64,000 nt of DNA from Bdellovibrio sp. ArHS (GTDB lineage: Bacteria; Bdellovibrionota; Bdellovibrionia; Bdellovibrionales; Bdellovibrionaceae). The first letter of the stretch is position 1; each line of letters opens with the position of its first letter. The position numbers were made by a program, and so were the translations under genes. Positions 1 to 8,284 of this stretch are shown piece by piece. The stretch covers positions 155,234-219,233 of the forward strand of contig NZ_JTEV01000010.1 in the NCBI RefSeq assembly GCF_000786105.1. Reading direction: 5' to 3'. Below the pieces are notes generated by a model. It was not told the origin of the DNA and made no database searches. It worked only from the letters and a program-made list of their open reading frames with translations.

Positions 1-621
1 GAGGTGTTTGCGGAAAAAACGCCTTATTACATTATGACTTCGACCATGTCCGTGTATTCCTTAGGAGGGAATCTTCAGGAGGATAGCTACAACCCCTTCT
101 TGTACCAGCCGAAAAAGCCTACCAATCCCGCCGAAGAATATGGAGAAGGGAAGCGCGCGGCGGAAAACTACTTTGCGACCAAAGCCCCTTTTAAGTGTGC
201 ATTCGCCCGCTTTCCTGTTGTAGTCGGAGAAGATGATTACACCGGCCGTCTGTGGGGGCATATTAAGAAAATCAGAGACGAAGAGCCTCTTTATTTTCCC
301 AACTTAAATGCCAAATTTTCTTTTATCACGTCCGAGGATGCGGCTCGCGCGCTCTTGTGGTTGGTACATTCTAAACACGAAGGCGCTTTTAATTTCGCCT
401 CTGAGGATGCCATTCCCCTCAAAGAACTTGTTCAGGACATCGAAGCTATCACGGGAAAAAAAGCGCACCTGCTGCAAGAGCCTTCGCCAGAAAACTGGTC
501 CCCGTATGGAATTACCGAGGACTGGTTTTTAAATGTCGAAAAAGCCAAGGCCGCCGGCTTTAAAGCACAACCGGTGAGCCAGTGGCTTCATTCGCTCTTA
601 GTCAGCTTGAATCGAGTTTAA
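1..621 (+). CDS. NAD-dependent epimerase/dehydratase-like SDR, 5' end cut off
   Basis: C-terminal part of an extended short-chain dehydrogenase. The frame is open through base 1, so the N-terminal Rossmann glycine motif lies outside the window. The visible part has the segment TSTMSVYS, as in the extended-SDR active-site serine region, then a Y-G-E-G-K stretch fitting the catalytic YxxxK. A substrate-binding half follows, with FITSEDAARALLWLV and FNFASEDAIPLKELV typical of NAD-dependent sugar or nucleotide epimerases. The substrate cannot be told. Its last 24 bases overlap tail to tail with the esterase gene on the other strand. Confidence 0.75.
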   Translation, partial: EVFAEKTPYYIMTSTMSVYSLGGNLQEDSYNPFLYQPKKPTNPAEEYGEGKRAAENYFATKAPFKCAFARFPVVVGEDDYTGRLWGHIKKIRDEEPLYFPNLNAKFSFITSEDAARALLWLVHSKHEGAFNFASEDAIPLKELVQDIEAITGKKAHLLQEPSPENWSPYGITEDWFLNVEKAKAAGFKAQPVSQWLHSLLVSLNRV

Positions 622-1284
622 GTATTCACCGATTTTCATGATCACAGGGGCGGGGATTTCGTGCCCGCCGCGAAAGCTTAACATCGACCCTTTCATTCCG
701 TTTTGATTCAAAAGGGTGTTGAGCTTTTGCGCTTGTTTATGCCCCAGAACCTGATCCATTTCGCCGTGACTTTGGAAGAATCGTTGTCCTTGACGAGCCG
801 GAATGAGTTTCTTCCATTCTTCCTGATGCAGCAAGGTTCCCGACATAATGACAAGTCCAGCGGGAGTTTCGGGCGCACGTAGATAAATTTCTGTCGCGAG
901 CATCGCGCCCTGACTGAATCCACCCAGGACAATTTTGTTCCAAGGCACTTTGAGTTGCCGAATCATTTCCATGGCGGCGTCGTAAGCCTTGGGAAGACCT
1001 TTCGGCGTTTCATTGCTGAAGTCGCGGTGCTCGCCGCGAGCTTGAGCCTCTTGGATCTCTAGCATATTGACGGTCCACCAGGCGCGTCCCATCCAGGCTG
1101 GTCCAATGGGCACTTCTAAAATTCCATTCGGAAAAAGCCAATTGTAGGTCTTCTTGGTGGAAATCATATCCCCCAAAGAAAAAAGGTCATTACAGTCAGC
1201 GCCGAAGCCGTGAAAGAAGATCACCCAGGGCGCGTTATCGTCATTATTTATTTCTTGGCAATGTATCTTTCCGAGTTGTCTCAT
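598..1284 (-). CDS. alpha/beta hydrolase of the phospholipase/carboxylesterase family
   Basis: A 228-residue serine hydrolase without a signal peptide, so probably cytoplasmic. It shows an oxyanion-hole segment FFHGFGADCNDL near residue 25, the nucleophile elbow G-F-S-Q-G-A near the middle, an aspartate in SHGEMDQVL and a late histidine in RGGHEIP. These four elements in this order match the PF02230 carboxylesterase/acyl-protein thioesterase family, and the length is normal. The substrate is unknown. It diverges from murE, with only 34 bases between the two start codons, so their promoters must overlap. Confidence 0.8.
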   Translation of the reverse strand: MRQLGKIHCQEINNDDNAPWVIFFHGFGADCNDLFSLGDMISTKKTYNWLFPNGILEVPIGPAWMGRAWWTVNMLEIQEAQARGEHRDFSNETPKGLPKAYDAAMEMIRQLKVPWNKIVLGGFSQGAMLATEIYLRAPETPAGLVIMSGTLLHQEEWKKLIPARQGQRFFQSHGEMDQVLGHKQAQKLNTLLNQNGMKGSMLSFRGGHEIPAPVIMKIGEYLNSIQAD

Positions 1285-1318
1285 AACTTAGTCATACGCT
1301 ATTCTTGAAACCGAGTCT

Positions 1319-2812
1319 ATGAAACTGAATAATCTCTTTGCCAGCATTCCAGGAATTTCGAATTACACTGTGCCAGATGTGGAAGTCAGCGGCGTTTTTA
1401 ATGATGCGCGTCTGGTAATTCCTGGAGCGGTTTTTGTTGCGATCCGCGGTAGCAAACTGGATGGGCACAGTTTTTTGAACGACGCTGTTACCAAAGGGGC
1501 CGCGGCTTTGGTTGTCGAAGATCGCACCAAAGTTCCACAGGGCTTTAGCGGCTTCATCTTCCCAACGGACAACTCACGGGAAACTCTGGATCTTTTAGCC
1601 AGTCGTTTTTACTTGGATCCGGGACAGGAACTTTTTTGTGTCGGTGTGACCGGAACAAACGGAAAAACTTCCGTGACGTATATGACCGAGGCAATTTTAA
1701 ACGCCGGAAAAATTCCCACCGGAGTCATTGGCACGGTCAATCATCATCTGGGCGAAAAAGTCTGGCCATCAGAAATGACCACGCCGGATCCTGTATTTTT
1801 GCAAAAACGTCTGCGTGAATTCCGCGATGAGGGGGCCATGGCCGTAGCCATCGAAGTGTCCTCGCACGCTTTGGATCAGAAGCGCGTCGACAGTGTTCCA
1901 TTTAACACGGTCATCTTCACGAACCTGACCCGGGATCATTTGGATTATCACGAAACCATGGATCAGTATTTTGAGGCCAAACAACGGCTTTTCACGGATC
2001 TGTTATGGAAGACCGAAAAGAAACCCTGTTATGCCATTATTAATACGGTGGATAAGTATGGCCGTCGTTTGAAGGTCGCTGATCCGGCGGTTCTTTGGAC
2101 TTACGGGGCTAAGGATGCAGATATTCGTTACGAAATTTTGAAAATGGATTTCGCGCTGACTCATTTCAAAGTGCAGACGCCGCTTGGTGAAGGGGAAGTG
2201 CGCCTTCCAATGTCGGGCACGCATAATGTTTTGAATGCCCTGGCCGCGTTAGGAGCGGGACTTTCCGCCGGAATTCCTTTGGCAATTTGTATTGAAGCCT
2301 TAGAGGCTTTCACCGGTGTACCGGGTCGTCTGCAATCGGTTCCTAATCAACAGGATCTTGCGGTGTTTGTTGATTATGCCCATTCTCCAGATGCCCTTGA
2401 GAATGTCTTAACCGCATTAACAAAAGTGCGCGAGAATCTAAATTCCTCAGCGCGAATTTGGACGATTTTTGGTTGCGGCGGAGATCGAGACAAAGGGAAG
2501 CGTCCTTTAATGGCGCAAATGGCTCTGCGTTTTTCCGATCAGGTCGTGATCACATCGGACAATCCGCGGACGGAAGATCCGCAAAGTATTATCGATGATA
2601 TCTTAATGGGTGTGACAGATTCTGCGAATAAAACAAAGACCTCGGTCTATGTCGATCGTAAAGAAGCTATTCATCAGACCATAAAAAAAGCTCAACCCGG
2701 CGATGTTGTTCTTATTGCCGGGAAGGGACATGAAGACTACCAAATTATCGGCAAAGAAAAATTTCCATTCAGTGACGTGAAAGTAGCCGAAGAAGCCTTG
2801 CAAGGGAGATAA
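1319..2812 (+). CDS. murE: UDP-MurNAc-tripeptide synthetase (meso-DAP-adding)
   Basis: Cytoplasmic Mur ligase that adds the third amino acid to UDP-MurNAc-L-Ala-D-Glu in peptidoglycan precursor synthesis. The 497 residues show the N-terminal substrate domain, the ATP loop G-T-N-G-K-T-S near residue 112, the HALDQKRVD and NLTRDHLDYH segments of the central domain, and the C-terminal domain. D-N-P-R at residues 414-417 is the motif that distinguishes meso-diaminopimelate enzymes from lysine enzymes, so the wall is probably the usual Gram-negative type. The ribosome-binding site is weak. murF follows after 6 bases, so the two are almost certainly co-transcribed. Confidence 0.96.
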   Translation: MKLNNLFASIPGISNYTVPDVEVSGVFNDARLVIPGAVFVAIRGSKLDGHSFLNDAVTKGAAALVVEDRTKVPQGFSGFIFPTDNSRETLDLLASRFYLDPGQELFCVGVTGTNGKTSVTYMTEAILNAGKIPTGVIGTVNHHLGEKVWPSEMTTPDPVFLQKRLREFRDEGAMAVAIEVSSHALDQKRVDSVPFNTVIFTNLTRDHLDYHETMDQYFEAKQRLFTDLLWKTEKKPCYAIINTVDKYGRRLKVADPAVLWTYGAKDADIRYEILKMDFALTHFKVQTPLGEGEVRLPMSGTHNVLNALAALGAGLSAGIPLAICIEALEAFTGVPGRLQSVPNQQDLAVFVDYAHSPDALENVLTALTKVRENLNSSARIWTIFGCGGDRDKGKRPLMAQMALRFSDQVVITSDNPRTEDPQSIIDDILMGVTDSANKTKTSVYVDRKEAIHQTIKKAQPGDVVLIAGKGHEDYQIIGKEKFPFSDVKVAEEALQGR

Positions 2813-2818
2813 AAAACA

Positions 2819-4243
2819 ATGAGAGCCATGGACGTGCAAACCATTGTCAATGTAACCGGAGCCCAAGTTCTTGGACGTAAAGATGAAAAATTTCAGGGTC
2901 TCGGCACGGACACACGCGCCGATCTTAAAGGGCAGCTTTTCCTAGCGTTAAAAGGTGAGGCTTTTGATGCCCATCAATTCCTTGATAAAGCGGTTCAGCA
3001 AGGGGCCACGGGTCTTTTGGTTCACGAGGACAGCGAGCTTGTAAAAAAACTTCAGGGACAAGTTACGATTCTGAAGGTGTCTGATACGTTGAAGGCATTG
3101 CAACAATTAGGGACGTGGGCACGCCGCCAGTCTAAAGCGAAGGTTTTAGGTATCACTGGTTCGAATGGAAAAACGACGACCAAAGAGTTCACGGCGGCGC
3201 TCATTGGTTCCGCAAAAAGAGTTCACTACAACAAAGGTTCTTTCAACAATCATTGGGGCGTTCCTTTCACACTTCTGCAAATTCCGGCTGATGCCGAAGT
3301 GGCAGTGGTTGAGATGGGAATGAATCATGCCGGTGAATTGACAGAGCTGGTTCATATCGCCGAGCCTGACGTCGTGGTCTGCACCATGGTGGGCCGAGCG
3401 CACATGGAGTTTTTCGGCAGCATCGAAAAAGTGGCCGAAGCCAAAGAAGAAATCTATGAAGCCGCCGACATGAACACCCTGCGCATTTATAATCTGGACA
3501 ATCCACAGACTCATAACATGTACGTCAAGGCAGTCGAGAAGAAGTATCCACGTGAAAAAATTCTAACTTTTTCGTCGGAAGACCCGCGGGCTGACGTGCA
3601 TCTGACGATCTCTGCCATGAATATGGGCGAACTTTCTATTAAAGGAAGTATCGCGGGAAAGTCAGGATCAGCGAGTGTTCAGGTTTTCGGTTCCCAGAAC
3701 TTAACCAATCTGATGGCAGCAGCCTCCTTGGGCTTGGCAGCGGGTTTGACGGCGGAACAGGTTTGGAAGGGATTGCCTTATTGTAAAACCAACTGGGGCC
3801 GCAATCAGCTTGTGAATTTAAAATCGGGCGCACAAATGATCTTTGACGCTTACAATGCCAACCCCGATAGCATGAAAGCGCTGATTGATAATATGAAGCT
3901 CTTAACTGTGCCAGGGCGAAAAGTGGGTGTCTTCGGGCAGATGCGCGAATTAGGAAGTGCCTCAGCCTCTTTGCATGAAGAGTTGGGCACTTGGGTGGGG
4001 CAAGCGGGATTCGATAAAGTCTATTTTATCGGAGACGACTATGAAGCCTTTGGGAAAGGCTTGCAAAAAGCCGGTTATAAAAATCCCTCACTGATCGAAA
4101 AAGATTTTAAGGAATCTTCGGGTCAGGATTTGGGACGGTTTTTACAATCTGGAGATATTGCTGTCGTGAAGGCATCACGCGGGACAAAGCTGGAACGCTT
4201 TGTATTCCCTTGTGAACCTTTGGACTTCGCGGAGAAGCAGTAA
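2819..4243 (+). CDS. murF: UDP-MurNAc-tripeptide:D-Ala-D-Ala ligase
   Basis: Adds D-Ala-D-Ala to the UDP-MurNAc-tripeptide, completing the soluble peptidoglycan precursor. The 474-residue protein has the MurF N-terminal domain, the ATP loop G-S-N-G-K-T-T-T-K-E near residue 117, the segments VVEMGMNHAGEL and DAYNANPDSMKA characteristic of MurF, and a normal C-terminal domain. The start at 2819 lies just after a GGGAGA ribosome-binding site; an in-frame ATG at 2828 is an alternative. It is the second gene of murE-murF. In most dcw clusters mraY follows directly, but here six unrelated genes and about 4.7 kb intervene. Confidence 0.96.
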   Translation: MRAMDVQTIVNVTGAQVLGRKDEKFQGLGTDTRADLKGQLFLALKGEAFDAHQFLDKAVQQGATGLLVHEDSELVKKLQGQVTILKVSDTLKALQQLGTWARRQSKAKVLGITGSNGKTTTKEFTAALIGSAKRVHYNKGSFNNHWGVPFTLLQIPADAEVAVVEMGMNHAGELTELVHIAEPDVVVCTMVGRAHMEFFGSIEKVAEAKEEIYEAADMNTLRIYNLDNPQTHNMYVKAVEKKYPREKILTFSSEDPRADVHLTISAMNMGELSIKGSIAGKSGSASVQVFGSQNLTNLMAAASLGLAAGLTAEQVWKGLPYCKTNWGRNQLVNLKSGAQMIFDAYNANPDSMKALIDNMKLLTVPGRKVGVFGQMRELGSASASLHEELGTWVGQAGFDKVYFIGDDYEAFGKGLQKAGYKNPSLIEKDFKESSGQDLGRFLQSGDIAVVKASRGTKLERFVFPCEPLDFAEKQ

Positions 4244-4245
4244 CA

Positions 4246-4270
4246 CGCTGAACCTTGGACAGGTTCAGCG
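4246..4270. repeat. 10-bp perfect inverted repeat between convergent murF and cpxP-like gene
   Basis: CGCTGAACCT (4246-4255) and AGGTTCAGCG (4261-4270) flank a 5-base loop. It sits between the ends of two convergent genes. Neither side is followed by a T-run, so it is only a weak terminator candidate. Confidence 0.5.
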
Positions 4271-4298
4271 CTGTGGTGAAAAGCGCAAGATACATAAG

Positions 4299-4736
4299 CT
4301 ACTCCCACTTTTTGTGAAACTTCTCGATTTTTTCGACAAGTTCCTTTTTCTGTTCAGCGGTCAGGCTTTTGTGCAACACGGCCACTTTATCGAGATATTT
4401 GTCGACCCGTGCATCCATGCGCGCCTGCCGTGCCTGAAGCACTTCTTTGATTTTGCCTTTATCAAGTTCGTCGGCAAGAAGCATTGCTTTCAAGTCGCCA
4501 TATAAAGACTGGCGAGTGGCTTTTTCCTCAGCAAAGTCTTTTTTGAGCTCGTTCGTGATATCTTTAAGAAGAACCTTTTGCTGTTCATTGAAATCAAATT
4601 TATCGGCGATCTTTTCACTTACGGCATTAATTCTTTCTTCAGGACTGCGATGGCATCCAGTCATTAAACCAAGTCCAGCGAAAGCCAAGGCGACGCCCAA
4701 AACGCGAGGCCATTTTCTTTTAATTCCCATTTTCAT
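4299..4736 (-). CDS. CpxP/Spy-like periplasmic lipoprotein
   Basis: A 145-residue exported protein, mostly predicted helix. A basic N-terminus and hydrophobic stretch end in the lipobox L-M-T-G-C with Cys28, so the mature protein should be lipid-anchored. The rest is charged and helical with the segment LTAEQKKELVEKI, which fits the LTxxQ motif of the CpxP/Spy family of periplasmic chaperones and stress regulators. The start is fixed by an AAAGGAG site 7 bases upstream. It diverges from a CpxR/CpxA-like pair across 161 bases holding a CpxR-type box, the same arrangement as enterobacterial cpxP-cpxRA. Unlike E. coli CpxP, which is soluble, this one carries a lipid anchor. Confidence 0.7.
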   Translation of the reverse strand: MKMGIKRKWPRVLGVALAFAGLGLMTGCHRSPEERINAVSEKIADKFDFNEQQKVLLKDITNELKKDFAEEKATRQSLYGDLKAMLLADELDKGKIKEVLQARQARMDARVDKYLDKVAVLHKSLTAEQKKELVEKIEKFHKKWE

Positions 4737-4821
4737 AACAGCTCCTTTGAGGTGAGTGGGTTTCTTGAAGACCAGTGTAGAGCTTCACAGCCTGGCAGTG
4801 GTTGCTGGGTTGTTAATATTT

Positions 4822-4836
4822 GTAACAAATTGTAAC
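4822..4836. promoter_or_regulatory. CpxR-like binding site (GTAAC-N5-GTAAC)
   Basis: A tandem direct repeat GTAAC AAATT GTAAC lies between the divergent cpxP-like and cpxR-like genes. The known CpxR consensus in enterobacteria is GTAAA-N5-GTAAA; four of five bases in each half and the exact 5-base spacing match. The position, 86 bases from one start codon and 62 from the other, would allow control of both directions. Confidence 0.5.
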
Positions 4837-4897
4837 TGCTTGATTATTCTGGGGTTTAACCCTTTCGCCAAAACCTTTTATGAACTAATATAAAGGC

Positions 4898-5590
4898 ATG
4901 AATCGCATAGCCTTGATCGATGACGATCAGAAATTAGGGGACTTGTTAAAGCAGTATTTCAGCCAGTTCGAGCTGGAGGCGGTGCAATTCACCCTCCCCT
5001 CAGAGGCTCTGTCGGCTTTAAAGCGCGATAAATTTGATGCGATTATTCTGGATGTGATGTTGCCGGAAATGGATGGCTTTGAAGTCTGTAAAAAAATCCG
5101 CGCCTTCAGTGACCTGCCGATCTTAATGCTGACTGCCCGGGGCGAAACCTCTGACAAGGTTCTGGGGTTGGAGTTGGGAGTGGACGACTATCTGCCCAAA
5201 CCCTTCGAAGCGCGCGAACTTGTCGCGCGAATGAAAAGCTTGATCCGTCGCTATAAAAAAACCTCTGTCGGCACAAAACTGCGCTCCGGGGCGTTGCTGC
5301 TGGATACCCAGTTGCGAGCGGCGTTTTTGGAAAATCAGAATCTGAATCTGAGCACACACGAATACGAGTTGTTAAAACTGCTGATGACCTATGCGGGGCA
5401 AAGTCTTTCCCGGGATCGCATCATGGATGAACTTCGTGGTGTCGATTGGGAGGCCTACAACCGCAGTATCGATGTGGCTGTCAGTCGTCTGCGCCAAAAG
5501 CTCAAAGATCCTGCCAAAGCACCGATCTTTCTAAGAACTGTCTGGGGCGAGGGGTATTGTTTTATCGCTCCGGTGGAGGAAGCACTGTGA
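4898..5590 (+). CDS. cpxR-like: OmpR/CpxR-type response regulator
   Basis: A 230-residue DNA-binding response regulator. The receiver domain (about 1-120) has the acidic pocket I-D-D-D near residue 9, the phosphoacceptor Asp52 in IILDVMLPEMDG, the switch threonine in MLTARG and the lysine in YLPKPF. The C-terminal half is an OmpR-type winged helix ending in RTVWGEGYCFIAP. The stretch LGLELGVDDYLPKPFEARELVAR is close to that of E. coli CpxR as I recall it. The gene overlaps the next one, the sensor kinase, by 4 bases (GTGA), so the two are translationally coupled. The CpxP-like neighbour and the box at 4822-4836 support a Cpx-like envelope-stress role; the symbol is by analogy. Confidence 0.85.
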   Translation: MNRIALIDDDQKLGDLLKQYFSQFELEAVQFTLPSEALSALKRDKFDAIILDVMLPEMDGFEVCKKIRAFSDLPILMLTARGETSDKVLGLELGVDDYLPKPFEARELVARMKSLIRRYKKTSVGTKLRSGALLLDTQLRAAFLENQNLNLSTHEYELLKLLMTYAGQSLSRDRIMDELRGVDWEAYNRSIDVAVSRLRQKLKDPAKAPIFLRTVWGEGYCFIAPVEEAL

Positions 5591-6870
5591 AACCGCGTGG
5601 AATGAAATTATTGATCAAGGTGTTTCTGACTTTTCTTTTGACGGCCATCTTCATTGTTGGCGGACTGGCTTTGTTAGGACACTCGTTAAGTCCGGAAAAG
5701 TCTTTGTCGCCCGTGATTGAAAGCAACGCTGTTTATTATCTGCAATCTTTAAGTGATAAAATCAAGACGGCCGCTGATATCGAAGCACTTCGCGAAGATT
5801 TGCATTTGCGGGTCCGTCGTGAAGGATTTGAAGACGTGGCCGATCGGCAGGGACTTCCATCCTTCGCCGTGACAGAAAAGAAAGACAAAGATTTTTCCAA
5901 TAAACTTTCGTTAGGTCGGGTGAATGGATTTTACTTCGCGGAAGTGAAGGGAGTTTCACCCAGAACCGTATGGTTTATTGCCAACGCGGATATGCCGCGG
6001 GCCTGGGTCTTTCCTTTTCTTTGGGCGGCGGCGTTTATTTTCTTCATCATGGCCATGAGCTTTCTGACTATTCGCTGGATGATGTCGCCGATCAAGGCGG
6101 TGGTCGAGGGTGTAAATAAAATTTCTCAGGGAAACTTAAAATATCGCATTCAAACCCGCCATCGTGGAGAGTTTGGTGTCATTGCGGATTCTTTCAATAA
6201 TATGGCTGATGGCCTGGAAAAAATGATTGTCGCCAAAGAACAGCTTCTGCGCGATGTCAGTCACGAGTTGCGCAGCCCTTTGACCCGCGTCGGGGTGGCT
6301 GTGGATCTGCTGGCGGATGAAAAAATGAAGGTCTCGATTAAAGAGGACCTCGCGAAAATGGAAGATTTGATTCATCAGATCTTAGAGTCTTATCGTTTGA
6401 AAGAGGGCGCCAAATCCTTAAAAAAAGCCAATACCAACTTAAGCGAACTGATCGCCAGTGTGGCCGCGGATTATGAGTCCTTGGTGCAAATGAAACTGCA
6501 ACTTCCTTCAGAGGCATCGCTGCCTTTGGATGGAATGCAAATGCAGCGTGTTTTAAGAAATCTTGTTGAAAATGCGATCAAATATGTAAAGCCCGGCACG
6601 CGCGGGTCTTTGGAAATTCTTTTAAATAAGGATTGCGATTTTTGGGTTTTGAAGCTCAAAGATGATGGCATTGGTATTTCTGAAAAAGATCTGACGCATA
6701 TTTTTGAACCGTTCTATCGAGCTGATCCGGCCCGTTCGCCAGGGGCCTCGGGGTTTGGTTTAGGATTGGCAATTGCGCGGGCTGTGGTGGAAGCACATGG
6801 AGGAACCATCTCGGTCCGTAGTCAAATAGACGTGGGCAGTGAATTTACAATTCGTCTGCCCATCAAATAA
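5587..6870 (+). CDS. cpxA-like: CpxA-type membrane sensor histidine kinase
   Basis: A 427-residue transmembrane kinase. A first membrane helix lies near residues 10-30, a periplasmic domain of about 110 residues follows, then a second helix, then a HAMP linker (SPIKAVVEGVNKISQGN). The dimerisation domain has phosphorylated His226 in SHELRSPLTR. The ATPase domain shows N box NLVENAIKY, G1 DDGIGI, F box FEPFYR and G2 GFGLGLAIA. The GTG at 5587 overlaps the stop of the regulator gene; ATG 5602 is an alternative. An upstream in-frame extension inside the regulator gene is not credible. It should phosphorylate the adjacent CpxR-like protein. Confidence 0.85.
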   Translation: MKPRGMKLLIKVFLTFLLTAIFIVGGLALLGHSLSPEKSLSPVIESNAVYYLQSLSDKIKTAADIEALREDLHLRVRREGFEDVADRQGLPSFAVTEKKDKDFSNKLSLGRVNGFYFAEVKGVSPRTVWFIANADMPRAWVFPFLWAAAFIFFIMAMSFLTIRWMMSPIKAVVEGVNKISQGNLKYRIQTRHRGEFGVIADSFNNMADGLEKMIVAKEQLLRDVSHELRSPLTRVGVAVDLLADEKMKVSIKEDLAKMEDLIHQILESYRLKEGAKSLKKANTNLSELIASVAADYESLVQMKLQLPSEASLPLDGMQMQRVLRNLVENAIKYVKPGTRGSLEILLNKDCDFWVLKLKDDGIGISEKDLTHIFEPFYRADPARSPGASGFGLGLAIARAVVEAHGGTISVRSQIDVGSEFTIRLPIK

Positions 6871-7648
6871 TAAGTTCCCGATACAAAGTTTGCACTTCGT
6901 TAATTCCATACTTTCTTTCCAGACGACGGACCACGAAATGTCCGCGCGCCATGTCTTGAAAGTGATCCATGAAAATCACGTTGATAGTGGCGCCGCCCAA
7001 GGCTCCGACAAGGGGAATTAATTGAGCCGCCACTTTTTCCGCAACCACCACTTGGAAGCGGGAAGCGATACTCGAAAAAAGACGCACGAATAAAGGAGCC
7101 GTTTCTTCCGCCAGACTTTTTCCCAGAACGGATTTCGCGGCATCTGTAAAAGCTTTTGATAAAGCCGCGCGAGTCATAATATAACCAGAGCCCGCAGCAT
7201 CGTCGGCGGTACTCAGTCCGCCAAAAGCGAAAACTTCCAGGCAGGCAAGCTTGGTGTCGACGTCGGCAATGTCCTCGCCTTCGCTTTGGGCAATATCGAT
7301 GATGGATCTCATCATCAAAGTCGTGGAAATCGGGAGTTCAATCAGCAAGGACGCGGGACCTAAAAATCCTCCTGCTCCGCCGGTACCCGCGACCGCCAGC
7401 TTATGTCCCAGATTGTTGGAGTCTTTTTTCGTAGACGGCTCGACGGTTCGCATGGCGATGTCGTAGGCGATGTGAATCGATTTTTCCGCCGCTCTATGCA
7501 CGGTTTTTTGCAACCTGTCTGGCAGAAGAGCGAGTCCCTTTTCGACAGGAGTTCCTATTTTCGCCGCGATTCGCGCGGTGATGCCAGGTCTTTCCAAAAG
7601 TTCTTTCGCTATTCGCAGGGATTGTAAGTCGACGGAATCCATTTGCAT
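6863..7648 (-). CDS. EcsC family protein
   Basis: A 261-residue protein resembling the EcsC family, named after a Bacillus protein encoded beside an ABC transporter; the biochemical role of these proteins is poorly known. Visible features are a helical N-terminal region, a glycine-rich hydrophobic stretch AVAGTGGAGGFLGPASLLIELP that may associate with membranes, and the C-terminal segment PLVGALGGATINVIFMDHFQDMARGHF, which is typical of the family. The ATG at 7648 is chosen because AAGGAG lies 6 bases upstream; a TTG at 7663 would put that site inside the gene. Its end overlaps the sensor-kinase gene tail to tail by 8 bases. No transporter partner is adjacent. Confidence 0.75.
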   Translation of the reverse strand: MQMDSVDLQSLRIAKELLERPGITARIAAKIGTPVEKGLALLPDRLQKTVHRAAEKSIHIAYDIAMRTVEPSTKKDSNNLGHKLAVAGTGGAGGFLGPASLLIELPISTTLMMRSIIDIAQSEGEDIADVDTKLACLEVFAFGGLSTADDAAGSGYIMTRAALSKAFTDAAKSVLGKSLAEETAPLFVRLFSSIASRFQVVVAEKVAAQLIPLVGALGGATINVIFMDHFQDMARGHFVVRRLERKYGINEVQTLYRELII

Positions 7649-7768
7649 GCGAGTCTCCTTCAATGGTGACGCACTGTCAGTTACAAGTATTTTACACGAT
7701 GTCGAGACTTGCGGGTTTGTTTTTTAGTTATAAGATGAAATGAGTCGACATTTAACAGGGTGGTTGAG

Positions 7769-8047
7769 ATGGATTTTAAACATGATGTTCAAGGGCAGAA
7801 AATTTTTACGATGGTCGAGGGCGGCGAGGCGCATATTCTTTATCGTCGCGGCCAGGACAACTCCTATGATCTCTATTCAACAGAAGTTCCTCCCGAGGCG
7901 CGCGGAAAAAATGTTGCGGATCAGTTGGTGCGTGAAGCTCTTAAGCTAGCAAAAAGTGAAAAGGCCCAAGTGATCGCAACCTGTCCCTATGTTAAAAAAT
8001 GGTTCGAAAAACATCCCGAAGAAAAAGCCATTTTAAAACATCAATGA
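7769..8047 (+). CDS. small GNAT-fold acetyltransferase (YidJ/GTN10-like)
   Basis: A 92-residue protein matching the short N-acetyltransferase family (PF14542), which is much smaller than ordinary GNAT enzymes. The visible family signs are the strand-rich N-terminus, the segment TEVPPEARGKNVADQLVREAL, where the acetyl-CoA pyrophosphate loop lies (R-G-K-N-V-A), and the near-terminal P-Y-V-K-K-W-F, shared by this family. ATG 7769 has AGGG 8 bases upstream; GTG 7760 is an alternative. The substrate is unknown. It stands alone, with opposite-strand genes on both sides. Confidence 0.75.
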   Translation: MDFKHDVQGQKIFTMVEGGEAHILYRRGQDNSYDLYSTEVPPEARGKNVADQLVREALKLAKSEKAQVIATCPYVKKWFEKHPEEKAILKHQ

Positions 8048-8051
8048 TGCT

Positions 8052-8264
8052 CTAAGATTTTTTTGCCGGATGAACCACAGAAGAGCGCCCGGCTCCAATA
8101 TCGGTCAGGGCTCCCGTTGGCGAGCCCTTAACATCCGGTTTTGCCATATCAACGGCGTGCCCCTGCTTGTTTGTATAGCCCGAGGCGCGCGCATCATGTT
8201 CATTCATTTTTCCGTAGTTCATGCGATGACTAGGGAATTTGGGTTTCGCAGCTTTGTCAGTCAT
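8052..8264 (-). CDS. small hydrophilic protein of unknown function
   Basis: A 70-residue, charged, glycine-containing protein with no signal peptide or membrane segment. I do not recognise it. The case for a real gene is a very strong ribosome-binding site (AAAGGGGGA) a few bases before the ATG at 8264, and its fit between the acetyltransferase gene (tail to tail, 4-base gap) and the CBS-domain gene, which is transcribed in the same direction 20 bases away and may share its message. The sequence is low in hydrophobic residues and probably disordered. Confidence 0.6.
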   Translation of the reverse strand: MTDKAAKPKFPSHRMNYGKMNEHDARASGYTNKQGHAVDMAKPDVKGSPTGALTDIGAGRSSVVHPAKKS

Positions 8265-8284
8265 ACAATCCCCCTTTGCTGGAA

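Noticed and set aside
5446..5586. 47-codon upstream extension of the sensor-kinase frame
   Set aside because: It lies wholly inside the response-regulator gene; the GTGA overlap at 5587-5590 and the following membrane helix make the later start far more likely.
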